DNA from: Deferribacteraceae bacterium V6Fe1
GTDB taxonomy: Bacteria; Chrysiogenota; Deferribacteres; Deferribacterales; Deferrivibrionaceae
Assembly (NCBI GenBank): GCA_022813675.1
Contig: CP063375.1
Span: 1,996,001-2,060,000 of the forward strand
Direction of reading: 5' to 3'
Length of the DNA: 64,000 nt
Of this stretch, positions 38,748 through 48,017 are shown one piece after another. Under the pieces are notes generated by a model, which was not told where the DNA came from, did not search any database, and saw nothing but the letters and a program-made list of their open reading frames with translations. Position 1 is the first letter of the stretch. The number at the start of each line of letters is the position of its first letter. Both the position numbers and the translations under genes were made by a program.

Positions 38748-40820
38748 ATGAAAAGGGTATTGATATACAAAATATCGGCAATCTTGCTTATAGCATTTAT
38801 TGGTTTATTTTTTTACCATCAAAGATATAGCTTTTTAGAAAAAATATCACTTGGCGTAAATGATTATAAATACAAGATAAAGTCCTATTTTGCCCCTTCT
38901 GAGATAAATAAAGACATAGTTATTGTGGCGGTTGATGAAAAAAGTATTAATAAATTGGGAAGATGGCCTTGGGACAGAAAAAAGATAGCCGAACTATTTT
39001 CAAAGCTAAAACCTGCTGCTACTGTTGGCTTAGATATTGTATTTTCTGAACCATCAAATAAAACAGATGATAATCTCTTAGCAGATGTAATTATGGAAAA
39101 TGGAAATATAATTGGTGGAGTATTTTTTAGGAGTGAGGCAACAGAAACTGCAAACGAATCTTTGCTTGATGTGCTTTCTGACTCCGCAATTTTCAGAGTA
39201 AAACTTATAGATAAAACTATTGGCATAAAAGAATTTAAATATATCGAGCCAAATATCCCTGAAATAACCGAAAGTTTGGCTGCCTCAGCTTTTTTTACTA
39301 TAGAGCCTGACCTTGACGGACTTTATAGAAATTACCCTTTTTTCTATCTGCATAAAGGATTAATTTTTCCATCACTCGGTATGCAAATGCTCAGATTTTA
39401 CTTAAATACAGACATTGAGGCCACCTTTGACAGAAACGGTTTGAAAAAGTTTGTGCTTGGAAATCTAAAGTATGAAAATGCCAACACTCTAAGACTTAAT
39501 TTCTATAACAAAATAAACTATATTTCAGCTTATGACATTTTAAATGGTGCAGTTAAAGATAATGACTTAAAAAACAAAATTGTAATTGTGGGTGTAACTG
39601 AAACAGGAATATTTGATTTACGGCCTACCCCAATAGATACTGTCACACCTGGAGTATCGCTTCATGCAACTTTTATTTCTAACTTTATCGATAATAATCT
39701 AATATATGAAAAACCCATCCTTAATCGAATATCGATTTTACTTAGCTGCTTATTTGTTTTTCTTGTAAGTTTTATACGAAAAATTCTATTCAGAGTTGCA
39801 TCATACACTATTCTCTTTTTTATACTTTATTCGACCAGCGCATACCTTTTCATACATAACCACTTGTGGTTAAACGATTTTTACTTTACTTTTACATTTG
39901 CTTTAAGTGCTGTATCAATCGAATTAATCCTTTTTATACTTACCGACATGAAAGCAATTGGCATAAAAAAAGCCTTTTCATCATACGTGTCACCGGATGT
40001 AGTTGAAATAATGACAGAAAACCCTGACAAATTAAAACTTGGGGGAGAAACAAGAGAAATCACTATTATTTTTACCGATATAAGAGGATTTACTACACTT
40101 TCGGAAGGCTTAAAATCTGAGGAAGTTGTCTACATGCTAAATCAGCTTAATTCTCCGCTTACTCATGCTATTTTAAAGCACAAAGGTTTGCTTGATAAAT
40201 ATATAGGTGATGCAATTATGGCAATTTTCAATGCACCCGTGAATGTTTCTAATCATGCTGACATGGCTTGTAAGGCTTCTCTTGAAATGATAGACATTGT
40301 CAGAAAAGTTAATGAAAAATTCAAATCTGAGGGGTTGCCATCGGTAGATATCGGGATAGGTATTAATACGGGAATGGCTACCGTTGGAAATATCGGAAGC
40401 GATGTTAGATTTGACTACACAGCAATTGGTGATCCTGTAAATCTTGCATCTCGACTTGAAGGTCTTAATAAAATATATAAGACACATATTATTATAAGTG
40501 AATTTGTTGTAGAAAAACTTCTGGATAGTTACTGCTTCAGATTGCTTGATAAAGTGATTGTAAAAGGGAAAGAAACACCTGTCACAATATATCAGCTTCT
40601 GGAAAATAATGCTTTAAATTATGAGTTAAGCGACCTGTTTAATAATGCCATGACACTTTACTTCTCAAAGCAGTTTTATGATGCTTTGATAAAATTTGAC
40701 TATATTTACAATAAATTTAATGACCCAACATCTGCAGTTTTCATAGAAAGATGTAAGGGCTATATGTCAAATCCTCCGGAAGAAAACTGGAACGGTGCTT
40801 ATACCGCAAAAACAAAATAG
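38748..40820 (+). CDS. CHASE2-domain adenylate cyclase
   Basis: A 690-residue membrane protein: N-terminal helix (7-25), periplasmic CHASE2 sensor (about 30-310), three transmembrane helices (about 325-400), class III cyclase domain (about 430-610) and a short C-terminal tail. Metal-binding aspartates are in IFTDIRGF and KYIGDAIMAIF, the substrate-selecting Lys in LDKYIGD and Asp in FDYTAIGD point to ATP, and the transition-state Asn/Arg are in NLASRLEG. It should make cAMP in response to an envelope signal. A FecR protein gene converges with it, a frequent pairing for CHASE2 cyclases. Confidence 0.93.
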   Translation: MKRVLIYKISAILLIAFIGLFFYHQRYSFLEKISLGVNDYKYKIKSYFAPSEINKDIVIVAVDEKSINKLGRWPWDRKKIAELFSKLKPAATVGLDIVFSEPSNKTDDNLLADVIMENGNIIGGVFFRSEATETANESLLDVLSDSAIFRVKLIDKTIGIKEFKYIEPNIPEITESLAASAFFTIEPDLDGLYRNYPFFYLHKGLIFPSLGMQMLRFYLNTDIEATFDRNGLKKFVLGNLKYENANTLRLNFYNKINYISAYDILNGAVKDNDLKNKIVIVGVTETGIFDLRPTPIDTVTPGVSLHATFISNFIDNNLIYEKPILNRISILLSCLFVFLVSFIRKILFRVASYTILFFILYSTSAYLFIHNHLWLNDFYFTFTFALSAVSIELILFILTDMKAIGIKKAFSSYVSPDVVEIMTENPDKLKLGGETREITIIFTDIRGFTTLSEGLKSEEVVYMLNQLNSPLTHAILKHKGLLDKYIGDAIMAIFNAPVNVSNHADMACKASLEMIDIVRKVNEKFKSEGLPSVDIGIGINTGMATVGNIGSDVRFDYTAIGDPVNLASRLEGLNKIYKTHIIISEFVVEKLLDSYCFRLLDKVIVKGKETPVTIYQLLENNALNYELSDLFNNAMTLYFSKQFYDALIKFDYIYNKFNDPTSAVFIERCKGYMSNPPEENWNGAYTAKTK

Positions 40821-40832
40821 TAAACTTAAATT

Positions 40833-41546
40833 TTAAAACTTATTTAGCTCTTCAAAAAGCTCATTAATGTTTTCCGGAAAATCTATGTTTTTGACCTCAT
40901 TGGAATCAGATATCACAACGGCCATATTAGGCTTCATATCAAACTCTTTAACAAATTTAACAAACTCTTCTTTTAACTCTTTTTTATACTGAGTATAATC
41001 CTGGAATTGATCTTTTAAAAACTGATTATATTCATCAAGCTCCTTTTTAACATACCGTTTAAATTCCCCTTTAATCGATTTTAGCCCTACACTCCCTTCT
41101 TTACAAAACACTTTTACACTCTCATTATCTACAGCTACAGCAAATTGAGTCCCTTTAACACCTATGGTTGCAGTTTTAGTCTGAACAGTAAAGCCTTGCA
41201 CTTCATCCCTTTTTGTTACTTTAAATAAAACAGTACCGTTATCCGCAATAATTTTATTGTATTGTGGGAATGTCAATGATGACTTTTCTGTCAAAATTAT
41301 ACCTGTATTGTCTATTAACACAATTTTTGCCTCGGATTTTCTTCCAGTTCTAAGGGCATAACCACTAAATAGCTTGGTGTTATTATCACTTACAATTAAC
41401 CCTCTAAAATCATTCTCTTTAAATAGTTTCAAAATCCCTTTATATTCGGTAACTTCGCCAACGCACGATTTATTGTCTGATAGTCCGGCTGCAAAAATAT
41501 TTCCTGCAAATAAGAAAAGAGCAAAAAACAATGTCAACTTTCTCAT
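40833..41546 (-). CDS. FecR-domain exported protein
   Basis: A 237-residue protein with a signal peptide (ending near NIFAAG). The FecR domain spans about 45-155: 'LFSGYALRTGRKSEAKIVL', 'TEKSSLTFPQY', 'FTVQTKTATIGVKGTQFAV', 'VFCKEGSVGL'. The C-terminus is charged and helical. FecR domains next to CHASE2 cyclases are thought to form the periplasmic sensory input. AGGAGG lies five bases before ATG. It converges with the cyclase gene with 12 bases between stops and is divergent from priA. Confidence 0.88.
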   Translation of the reverse strand: MRKLTLFFALFLFAGNIFAAGLSDNKSCVGEVTEYKGILKLFKENDFRGLIVSDNNTKLFSGYALRTGRKSEAKIVLIDNTGIILTEKSSLTFPQYNKIIADNGTVLFKVTKRDEVQGFTVQTKTATIGVKGTQFAVAVDNESVKVFCKEGSVGLKSIKGEFKRYVKKELDEYNQFLKDQFQDYTQYKKELKEEFVKFVKEFDMKPNMAVVISDSNEVKNIDFPENINELFEELNKF

Positions 41547-41665
41547 GGCATCCTCCTAACAAATTATACTAACAGATATATTATAAAGCAACATTTTCTA
41601 CTCTCCTATACATCGTTTATTTAAAATTTTTTAATAAAGAACAAACAAGACTTATATTTATTTCA

Positions 41666-41693
41666 TTGACTAAAAAAAAGAGTTCAGTAATAA
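41666..41693 (+). promoter_or_regulatory. promoter placing +1 at the priA start codon
   Basis: TTGACT (41666-41671), 16 bases, TAATAA (41688-41693), six or seven bases to ATG 41701. No Shine-Dalgarno is present. Confidence 0.55.
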
Positions 41694-41700
41694 TTTTTAA

Positions 41701-43638
41701 ATGAAATTTTATGATGTATTGCTACCAATACCAAAAAGTTACATTTTAACCTATAAAAGTGAAAAAATACTTGATAAAGGGCTACGTGTAGTAGTCCCTT
41801 TAGGAAGAAGAAATGCTACCGGCATTGTTTACAAACAATCTGAAAAAAGTGAATTTGAATATGAAATTAAAGAGATTAAAGAGATTCTTGACAATAAACC
41901 ATTTTTCAAAGCAAATGATATTATTTTTTTAGAAAAATTATCAGCATATTATGGGTATTCGCTGGGAAATGTCTTTGCAGGAATCATCTCAAAAAAAATT
42001 TTAGAAATCTCCAGCACAGAGTATAATCAGGATATATCATCGCACTCAAAACTAGCCAAATTAAATATTGAACAACAAAAAATATACGAAGAAATTATAA
42101 AAAACGACAAATTTAACTGTTCTTTGATACACGGAGTGGCCGGCAGCGGTAAAACAGAAATTTATATTGAAGTAATCAAACATTTTATACAAAAAAATAA
42201 ACAAGTATTATTTATTGTGCCTGAGATATCTTTGACCCCACAACTCATACAAAGGGTATCTGACAGATTAGGGATAATTGTCGAAAGTTATCATAGTAAG
42301 CTGACTCAAAAACAAAGGGAAAAAGTAATAGTAGGCTTCAGAGATGGTCACATCCCAATTATAATAGGTGCGAGAAGCAGCCTGTTTATTCCATCAAACG
42401 ACTTGGGACTTATTATCATTGATGAAGAGCACGAAAACAGCTTTAAACAAGAGGAAGCTCCTTGTTACAATTTAAGAGATGCCGCCGTTTTAAAGGCAAA
42501 AGTTTTTAATATTCCCATAATCTTGGGCAGTGCTACCCCTTCTCTTGAATCATACTACAACGCTAAGATTGGTAAATATAGGTACTTTAAACTTACCAAC
42601 AAGTTCCACGGTGGTAGCGATTCATCACTTAAGATTATTGATCTAAAAGAAGAAGACAAACTGTCAGGATTTTTATCTCTCACGTTGTATGATGCAATAC
42701 ACAAACGTATTCAAAACAATGAGCAAACCATCCTTTTTTTAAACAGAAAAGGGTATTCATCCCAACTCATATGTCAAAGCTGCGGAGAAACACTATTTTG
42801 TCAAAACTGTGCTGTAACAATGACCTACTATAAAAGTGATGAAACAGCCAGATGTCATTATTGCGGTGAAAAGTTAAAATACCTGCAATGTAAATGCGGA
42901 AGTAACAATTTTATGGATTTTGGAGTTGGGACTGAAAAAGCATATTTAATACTTGAAAACCTTTTTCCAGGAGAAGTGGTCAAACTTGATGCTGATACCA
43001 TTACCTCTCAAAAAAGACTGAATGCAGTATTAAAGGATTTTGAAAAAAATAAATTTAAGATTCTATTAGGGACACAGCTTATAGCAAAAGGGTTAAATTT
43101 TCCAAATGTAACACTTGTTGGGATTTTAAATATTGACAATATATTTTCACTTCCTGATTTCAGAAATAACGAGAGGGCTTATCAACTACTTACTCAAGTA
43201 GCAGGTAGGGCTGGCCGATTTGAAAAAAAAGGGGAAGTGATAATACAGACTTTCAACCCTGAGTTACCGGTTTTTGGTCTCGTTAATGATGAAAAATTTT
43301 ATGAATATGAACTAAACAATAGAGAAATGTTTTCATACCCGCCATATTTTAAAGTAGTTAGATTTGTTTTTTCTCACATAAAAGAGCATATTGCAAAAGA
43401 ATCCTGCAAAAAAATAGAATATTTTACAAAGGGGTTAAACTTAGACTTAAAAATACTTCCGGCAGTGCCGGCACCAATATATAAAATCAAAAACAGATAC
43501 AGATTTCATTTAGTAATCAAATCTAAAAATCATAACGACATAAGAAAAACGGTGAGACTCGTTAAAAACGAAGTGGATAAGCTTAAGCTATCTACACTAA
43601 ACTTTAAAATTGATGTAGATCCTTATTTTTTCTTATAA
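41701..43638 (+). CDS. priA: primosomal protein N' (replication restart helicase)
   Basis: A 645-residue superfamily 2 helicase that reloads the replisome at stalled forks. The Walker A motif is HGVAGSGKTEIY (near 147), the Walker B motif IIDEEHENSFKQ (near 240), and eight cysteines from CQSCGE to KCGS (about 358-401) bind two zinc ions; helicase motifs V and VI include 'GTQLIAKGLNFPNV' and 'QVAGRAGR'. The protein is somewhat shorter than E. coli PriA (732), mostly in the N-terminal domain. The start has no Shine-Dalgarno; the promoter suggests a leaderless mRNA. Confidence 0.96.
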   Translation: MKFYDVLLPIPKSYILTYKSEKILDKGLRVVVPLGRRNATGIVYKQSEKSEFEYEIKEIKEILDNKPFFKANDIIFLEKLSAYYGYSLGNVFAGIISKKILEISSTEYNQDISSHSKLAKLNIEQQKIYEEIIKNDKFNCSLIHGVAGSGKTEIYIEVIKHFIQKNKQVLFIVPEISLTPQLIQRVSDRLGIIVESYHSKLTQKQREKVIVGFRDGHIPIIIGARSSLFIPSNDLGLIIIDEEHENSFKQEEAPCYNLRDAAVLKAKVFNIPIILGSATPSLESYYNAKIGKYRYFKLTNKFHGGSDSSLKIIDLKEEDKLSGFLSLTLYDAIHKRIQNNEQTILFLNRKGYSSQLICQSCGETLFCQNCAVTMTYYKSDETARCHYCGEKLKYLQCKCGSNNFMDFGVGTEKAYLILENLFPGEVVKLDADTITSQKRLNAVLKDFEKNKFKILLGTQLIAKGLNFPNVTLVGILNIDNIFSLPDFRNNERAYQLLTQVAGRAGRFEKKGEVIIQTFNPELPVFGLVNDEKFYEYELNNREMFSYPPYFKVVRFVFSHIKEHIAKESCKKIEYFTKGLNLDLKILPAVPAPIYKIKNRYRFHLVIKSKNHNDIRKTVRLVKNEVDKLKLSTLNFKIDVDPYFFL

Positions 43639-43640
43639 AA

Positions 43641-43668
43641 AAACCCGCCTTAAAGGCGGGTTTAAATT
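43641..43668. terminator. terminator between priA and the CoA-transferase gene
   Basis: AAACCCGCCT, loop TA, AAGGCGGGTTT at about 43643-43664, with A and T runs on both sides. Confidence 0.88.
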
Positions 43669-43670
43669 TA

Positions 43671-45236
43671 TTATTTATTCCAGAATCTCATTGTACCATT
43701 TTCAGCCAAGCTTAAGTGCATTTTATAACACTCATCGAGAAGCTGTGGTTCATGAGCATAGCCAGTAGCTTTTTCAGCTCTTTCAAGATAATCCATAAGG
43801 TAATCTTTATAAGCCGGATGGGCACACTTTTTAATGATTTCACGAGCTCTTTCTTTTGGAGCCATACCTCTAAGATCTGCAAGACCCTGCTCAGTAACAA
43901 GGACATCTATATCATGCTCTGTATGGTCAACATGTGGAGCCTTAGGCACAACGGCAGAAATACCAAACTCATCAGTTTTGGATGCTCTGCATGAAGGTGT
44001 ATGCATGATAGAAATATATGCATTCCTCTCAAAGTCACCTGAACCACCAAGACCATTAATCATTCTTGTCCCGCCCACACAAGTTGAGTTGGCATGAGCA
44101 TAAATATCAAACTCTACAGGTGTATTCATACCGATAACACCAAGTCTTCTGATACACTCAGGGTTATTGGAAATTTGCTGAGGTCTTAATATAATCTTAC
44201 TAGTGTATTCGTCAAATTTTGCAAAGAATCTCTCAAAACCTTTTGCAGAAAGTGAAAGTGACGTTGCATTGGCAAAATCAAGCTTTCCGCTATCAAAAAG
44301 GTCAAGCATTGTATCTTGTAAAACTTCAGTAAAAACTGTAAGATTTTTAAAATCACCATTAACAAGACCACCTACAACTGCATTTGCAATATTACCAACA
44401 CCTGACTGAAGCGGTAATAGATTTTTAGGTAATCTACCCATTTTAATTTCATGTTTAAAAAAATCCATAATATGCCCTGCAATAGTGTTTGACAAATCAT
44501 CAGGCTCAGTTAGTGCCCTACCGTTATCAGGCATTTTAGATTCAACGATTGCGACAATCTTTTTATCATCAACAGGGACATATGTTGTACCTATCCTGTC
44601 AGTAACCTTAGTAATAAGATAAGGCTTCCTGTTAGGTGGTAATTCGGTAGAAACTATATCATGAATACCTTCAAAAGATGGCACACCGGTATTTATCTCA
44701 ACTATAATTCTATCAGCTACATCAATAATTTCAGGAGCTGCTCCAATAGAGCCGGCAAGGACTATACCACCATCCTCAGTAATTGCAGAAGCTTCAATTA
44801 AAGCAAAGTCAAGTTTACCACCTTCATCTTTTGTATAAAAACCGTATTTTAAATCTTGAGCAAACATAGATAAGTGTTTGTCACCAAATCTAATTTTACC
44901 TGAATTAATACTTTTTTGAATGTTTTTACCGGTTTGATATGGCCACCTTCTGTCAATCATATCAAGTGTAGCCCATCTGTCTTCAGTTTCTACACCAACA
45001 GATGCACCTATAAACAGATTGAATTTCCATTTACCCTGCAAACCGTTTTGCTCAACATAATCAGCCAAAGCTATTGGCACTACTTTCGGATAACCAACCG
45101 GAGTAAAACCTGACCACCCAAGATTTAAAACTTTTTTACCGGCACCAGCCTCAGCAAAAAACTTAACAGTATCTTCCGGCTTCATTACTTTGGATAAAAG
45201 ACTTTTCTTTCTAATACGCTTTTCTAATTCTGACAT
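43671..45236 (-). CDS. acetyl-CoA hydrolase/transferase family, probable succinyl-CoA:acetate CoA-transferase
   Basis: A 521-residue family I-like CoA-transferase. The active-site glutamate is in '[11 protein letters not shown]' (near 300), and '[19 protein letters not shown]' is typical of the succinyl-CoA:acetate branch used by Geobacter to activate acetate while running the TCA cycle. This fits the citrate synthase in the window. Acetyl-CoA hydrolase is the alternative name. ATG 45236 is chosen because AAGGAGG lies six bases upstream; a GTG at 45257 would place this ribosome binding site inside the gene. It probably follows the amidase gene in one transcript. Confidence 0.9.
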   Translation of the reverse strand: MSELEKRIRKKSLLSKVMKPEDTVKFFAEAGAGKKVLNLGWSGFTPVGYPKVVPIALADYVEQNGLQGKWKFNLFIGASVGVETEDRWATLDMIDRRWPYQTGKNIQKSINSGKIRFGDKHLSMFAQDLKYGFYTKDEGGKLDFALIEASAITEDGGIVLAGSIGAAPEIIDVADRIIVEINTGVPSFEGIHDIVSTELPPNRKPYLITKVTDRIGTTYVPVDDKKIVAIVESKMPDNGRALTEPDDLSNTIAGHIMDFFKHEIKMGRLPKNLLPLQSGVGNIANAVVGGLVNGDFKNLTVFTEVLQDTMLDLFDSGKLDFANATSLSLSAKGFERFFAKFDEYTSKIILRPQQISNNPECIRRLGVIGMNTPVEFDIYAHANSTCVGGTRMINGLGGSGDFERNAYISIMHTPSCRASKTDEFGISAVVPKAPHVDHTEHDIDVLVTEQGLADLRGMAPKERAREIIKKCAHPAYKDYLMDYLERAEKATGYAHEPQLLDECYKMHLSLAENGTMRFWNK

Positions 45237-45256
45237 ACATTCCTCCTTATTTGCCA

Positions 45257-46054
45257 CTAATGGACATCTTTGCTTTTATTTATTTTGAAAAATTTTTTCG
45301 CATCGTTAAGGCTCGGAATAGCCTGTCTTACTTCAGTGACCTTCTCTTTTACAATCTCCACTATCAACCTACTTGAGCCTTTTTCAATATACCCCACAGA
45401 CTCACCCCATGAATCAAACACGGCAGAATTACCGCATACAATCGTTTTCGCATCATTAATGACCTCAGCAGCATTACAACCAACAACATATGACTGATTT
45501 TCAATAGCCCTTGCCCTTAAAAGTGTTAACCAATGATATTTTTTAAACTCGGGCCATATGGCCGGAACTATCATCAAATCAGCTCCATTATAAGCAGCAA
45601 TTCTAAAAACTTCGGGGAATCTTATCTCATAGCAAGTATGTAACGATATATTAAAATCGCTGAAGTTAAACACAGGGATGTCCATATCCCCCCTGGAGAA
45701 ATAGATATCTTCTTTTAAAGGGGAAAAAAGAAAAGTTTTTCTATATTTTACAACGATTCCATTATTTGTAACTGCAAAGATAGTGTTGTAAACTTTGTCT
45801 GCGGATTTTTCAGGTAACGATAATACTGCCAACTGATTATTGCTAAGCTTTTTAGAAACTTGCTCAACTATATTCTCTGACGCTTCCGCATGAGTTACAA
45901 TATTCTTATAATCAAACCCAGTTGCCCACATTTCAGGGAAAACGACAAGGTTCACACCTTCATCGCTATAAAACGATAAGTCATTAACAAAATGGGTCAA
46001 GTTATCCTCGACAAACCCTGTTTTAATTATTCTCTGCGAACACCCTATTTTCAT
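45257..46054 (-). CDS. carbon-nitrogen hydrolase (nitrilase superfamily), omega-amidase-like
   Basis: A 265-residue protein with the Glu-Lys-Cys triad in VVFPEMW (near 42), KYRKTFLF and the [10 protein letters not shown] elbow. The closest recognisable branch is Nit2/YafV omega-amidase, which hydrolyses 2-oxoglutaramate or 2-oxosuccinamate in metabolite repair; other amides are possible. ATG 46054 is chosen over ATG 46060 since AAAGGA is correctly spaced only for the inner one. It is 20 bases upstream of the CoA-transferase start and divergent from the macrodomain gene. Confidence 0.85.
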   Translation of the reverse strand: MKIGCSQRIIKTGFVEDNLTHFVNDLSFYSDEGVNLVVFPEMWATGFDYKNIVTHAEASENIVEQVSKKLSNNQLAVLSLPEKSADKVYNTIFAVTNNGIVVKYRKTFLFSPLKEDIYFSRGDMDIPVFNFSDFNISLHTCYEIRFPEVFRIAAYNGADLMIVPAIWPEFKKYHWLTLLRARAIENQSYVVGCNAAEVINDAKTIVCGNSAVFDSWGESVGYIEKGSSRLIVEIVKEKVTEVRQAIPSLNDAKKFFKINKSKDVH

Positions 46055-46185
46055 AACCATTCCTTTTGTTTTCTTTTTTTAAAACATTATTTCTAAATTG
46101 TCAAGATTTATATTTAAATACAGGTATATATAAATTTCCTATAAGTTAAATCAAAAATTTTTGTAGTAAATTTTTACTGTTTAAT

Positions 46186-46193
46186 GCTATCAT
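46186..46193 (+). promoter_or_regulatory. extended -10-like element before the macrodomain gene
   Basis: TGCTATCAT ends five bases before ATG 46199 (TG at 46185-46186, hexamer 46188-46193). No -35 and no Shine-Dalgarno are visible; possible leaderless start. Confidence 0.35.
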
Positions 46194-46198
46194 AAAAT

Positions 46199-46720
46199 AT
46201 GGAAATAAAATTACTAAAAGGCGATATTACTGAACTTGACGTTGAATGTATAGTAAATCCGGCTAACAGCGAGTTGATACTTGGCGGTGGAGTTGCAGGT
46301 GCGATACGGCAAAAAGGCGGAGAAAAAATTCAGTTGGAGTGCAATAAAATAGGCCACTGCGAGGTTGGAAATGCTGTCATAACATCAGGCGGTAGTCTAA
46401 AAGCGAAATATGTCATTCACGCCGTTGGCCCGAGATATAACATAGACAAACAACCTGAAATAAAACTACATAACGCTGTGTATAATGCATTAAAGCTTGC
46501 CAATAAATACAATTTATCTTCTATTGCATTCCCTGCTATATCCACAGGGATATTTGGCTATCCAATCAAAGAAGCGGCCCACATTATATTAACTTCAATG
46601 TTTGAATTTAAAAAAATATATAACAATAAAATCAAATATTGTTATATATGTCTGTTTACCGAAGAAGATTTTAACATATTTAAAGATACATACAAAACTA
46701 TTAGTAATGGGTTTAAATGA
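46199..46720 (+). CDS. macrodomain protein (ADP-ribose-processing)
   Basis: A 173-residue single macrodomain: KGDITELDVECIVNPANS, GGGVAGAIRQKGG and 'AFPAISTGIFGYPIKEAA' are the ligand-binding loops of the MacroD/YmdB type. Such proteins hydrolyse O-acetyl-ADP-ribose or remove ADP-ribose from proteins. No sirtuin, ADP-ribosyltransferase or DarT toxin is adjacent. The start has no Shine-Dalgarno. The stop codon overlaps the ATG of the symporter gene (ATGA at 46717), so the two are translationally coupled. Confidence 0.9.
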   Translation: MEIKLLKGDITELDVECIVNPANSELILGGGVAGAIRQKGGEKIQLECNKIGHCEVGNAVITSGGSLKAKYVIHAVGPRYNIDKQPEIKLHNAVYNALKLANKYNLSSIAFPAISTGIFGYPIKEAAHIILTSMFEFKKIYNNKIKYCYICLFTEEDFNIFKDTYKTISNGFK

Positions 46721-47979
46721 CACAAAAATTGATATTCATAATATTTTCATTAATATTAAGTTTTCAGATTTTCAGCTCAAAACACAAAGCTAACAACAGT
46801 AATGATTTTATGTTGGCAGGAAGAAACCTCAGCTATTTCGGGGTAGCCGGAGTTATTATAGGAACCCTTGTCGGTGGTGCATCCACAATCGGAACCGTTC
46901 AGATGGCCTATTATTATGGGATTGCAGGGGTCATTTTTACTCTCGGTTCAGGAATCGCATGTCTTATTTTAGGGCTTTTTTTTTCTAACAAACTATATGA
47001 TTATAAAATAACAACTGTAACTGAATTTATTGGCAACTATTTTGGGGAAAGGTTTAAAAAAATTAGCAGTTTTTTTAGTACACTTGGCATATACATTCAT
47101 ATTATCGCTCAAATTATTGCATCAGGTGCAATAATTTCATTTTTTTTTAATACAAATTTGGTCATAGGTTCACTTATCTCTTCTGTATTAATCTTAACTT
47201 ATTCAGTATATGGCGGAGTAAAAGGCTCATCAGTAATTGGAAAAATAAAAATATTTGTCATATACTTTGTTATGACCGTAAGTTTTGTGGAAGCATTTAG
47301 GCATAGCGGTTTGGAAATTTTTGACAAGCTTCCCAAAAACACTGACTGGCTAAGCTTATTCAGTTATGGTAGGAAAAAAGCAATATTTGATATTATATTT
47401 ATGATAATTGGTGTTCTTTCGACACAAGTTTATTTGCAAGCTATCTTCTCAGCCAAAAGTAAAAAAGATGCAATATTGGGAAGCATATTAAGTGCTGTAT
47501 TGATCCCCCCCATAGGTTTTCTTGGCGTTTATATCGGTATGTATGTAAGAGCGAATGGTTTTGCCACTCAAAGCGGAGCAGAAGTTTTCCCATATTTCAT
47601 AAGCTCTCACTTCCCATCAACAATTAGTTCCATAATACTTGCTTTTATTCTATTTATTATTTTGGGGACAGCATCAGGACTTGTAGTGGGGGTTACAACA
47701 AATATTTTTAAAGATTTTCTATCAAACCAAAATTTTAAAAACGAAATAAAAATAATTCGTCTTGTAAACACCGTTGTAGTTTTAACATCATTCTTGATAG
47801 TCATGATGGGGATGCAGTCCAAAATATTAAAGTGGAGCTATCTGTCTATGGGGATTAGGGGCTCAATAATTTTTCTGCCGTTGTTTTCGATACTATATTT
47901 TAGAAATAAAGCTAACTTAAAAAAATATGAACTAATTTACTACATACTATTTGTCTTGATAATATACTATATGATATAA
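46717..47979 (+). CDS. sodium:solute symporter (SSS family)
   Basis: A 420-residue inner-membrane protein with about 12 hydrophobic helices. 'NDFMLAGRNLSYFGVAGVII' and 'TLVGGASTIGTVQMAYYYGI' match the first Na+-binding region of SSS transporters. The length is at the short end of the family (usually 450-550). The substrate is unknown; the linked macrodomain gene hints at a nucleoside- or ribose-type solute, but this is speculation. It has no independent ribosome binding site beyond the ATGA coupling. Confidence 0.85.
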   Translation: MTQKLIFIIFSLILSFQIFSSKHKANNSNDFMLAGRNLSYFGVAGVIIGTLVGGASTIGTVQMAYYYGIAGVIFTLGSGIACLILGLFFSNKLYDYKITTVTEFIGNYFGERFKKISSFFSTLGIYIHIIAQIIASGAIISFFFNTNLVIGSLISSVLILTYSVYGGVKGSSVIGKIKIFVIYFVMTVSFVEAFRHSGLEIFDKLPKNTDWLSLFSYGRKKAIFDIIFMIIGVLSTQVYLQAIFSAKSKKDAILGSILSAVLIPPIGFLGVYIGMYVRANGFATQSGAEVFPYFISSHFPSTISSIILAFILFIILGTASGLVVGVTTNIFKDFLSNQNFKNEIKIIRLVNTVVVLTSFLIVMMGMQSKILKWSYLSMGIRGSIIFLPLFSILYFRNKANLKKYELIYYILFVLIIYYMI

Positions 47980-48005
47980 GGGCGTAGCAAGTTACGCCCC
48001 TATTT
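47980..48005 (+). terminator. hairpin terminator after the symporter gene
   Basis: GGGCGTA, loop GCAAGT, TACGCCC followed by a mixed TATTTAATTT tract; it may serve both converging genes. Confidence 0.7.
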
Positions 48006-48017
48006 AATTTAATCGAA

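Noticed and set aside
46199-47979. Toxin-antitoxin system of the DarTG type suggested by the macrodomain
   Set aside because: The neighbour is a transporter, no DarT-like ADP-ribosyltransferase is present, and the macrodomain is the single-domain type.
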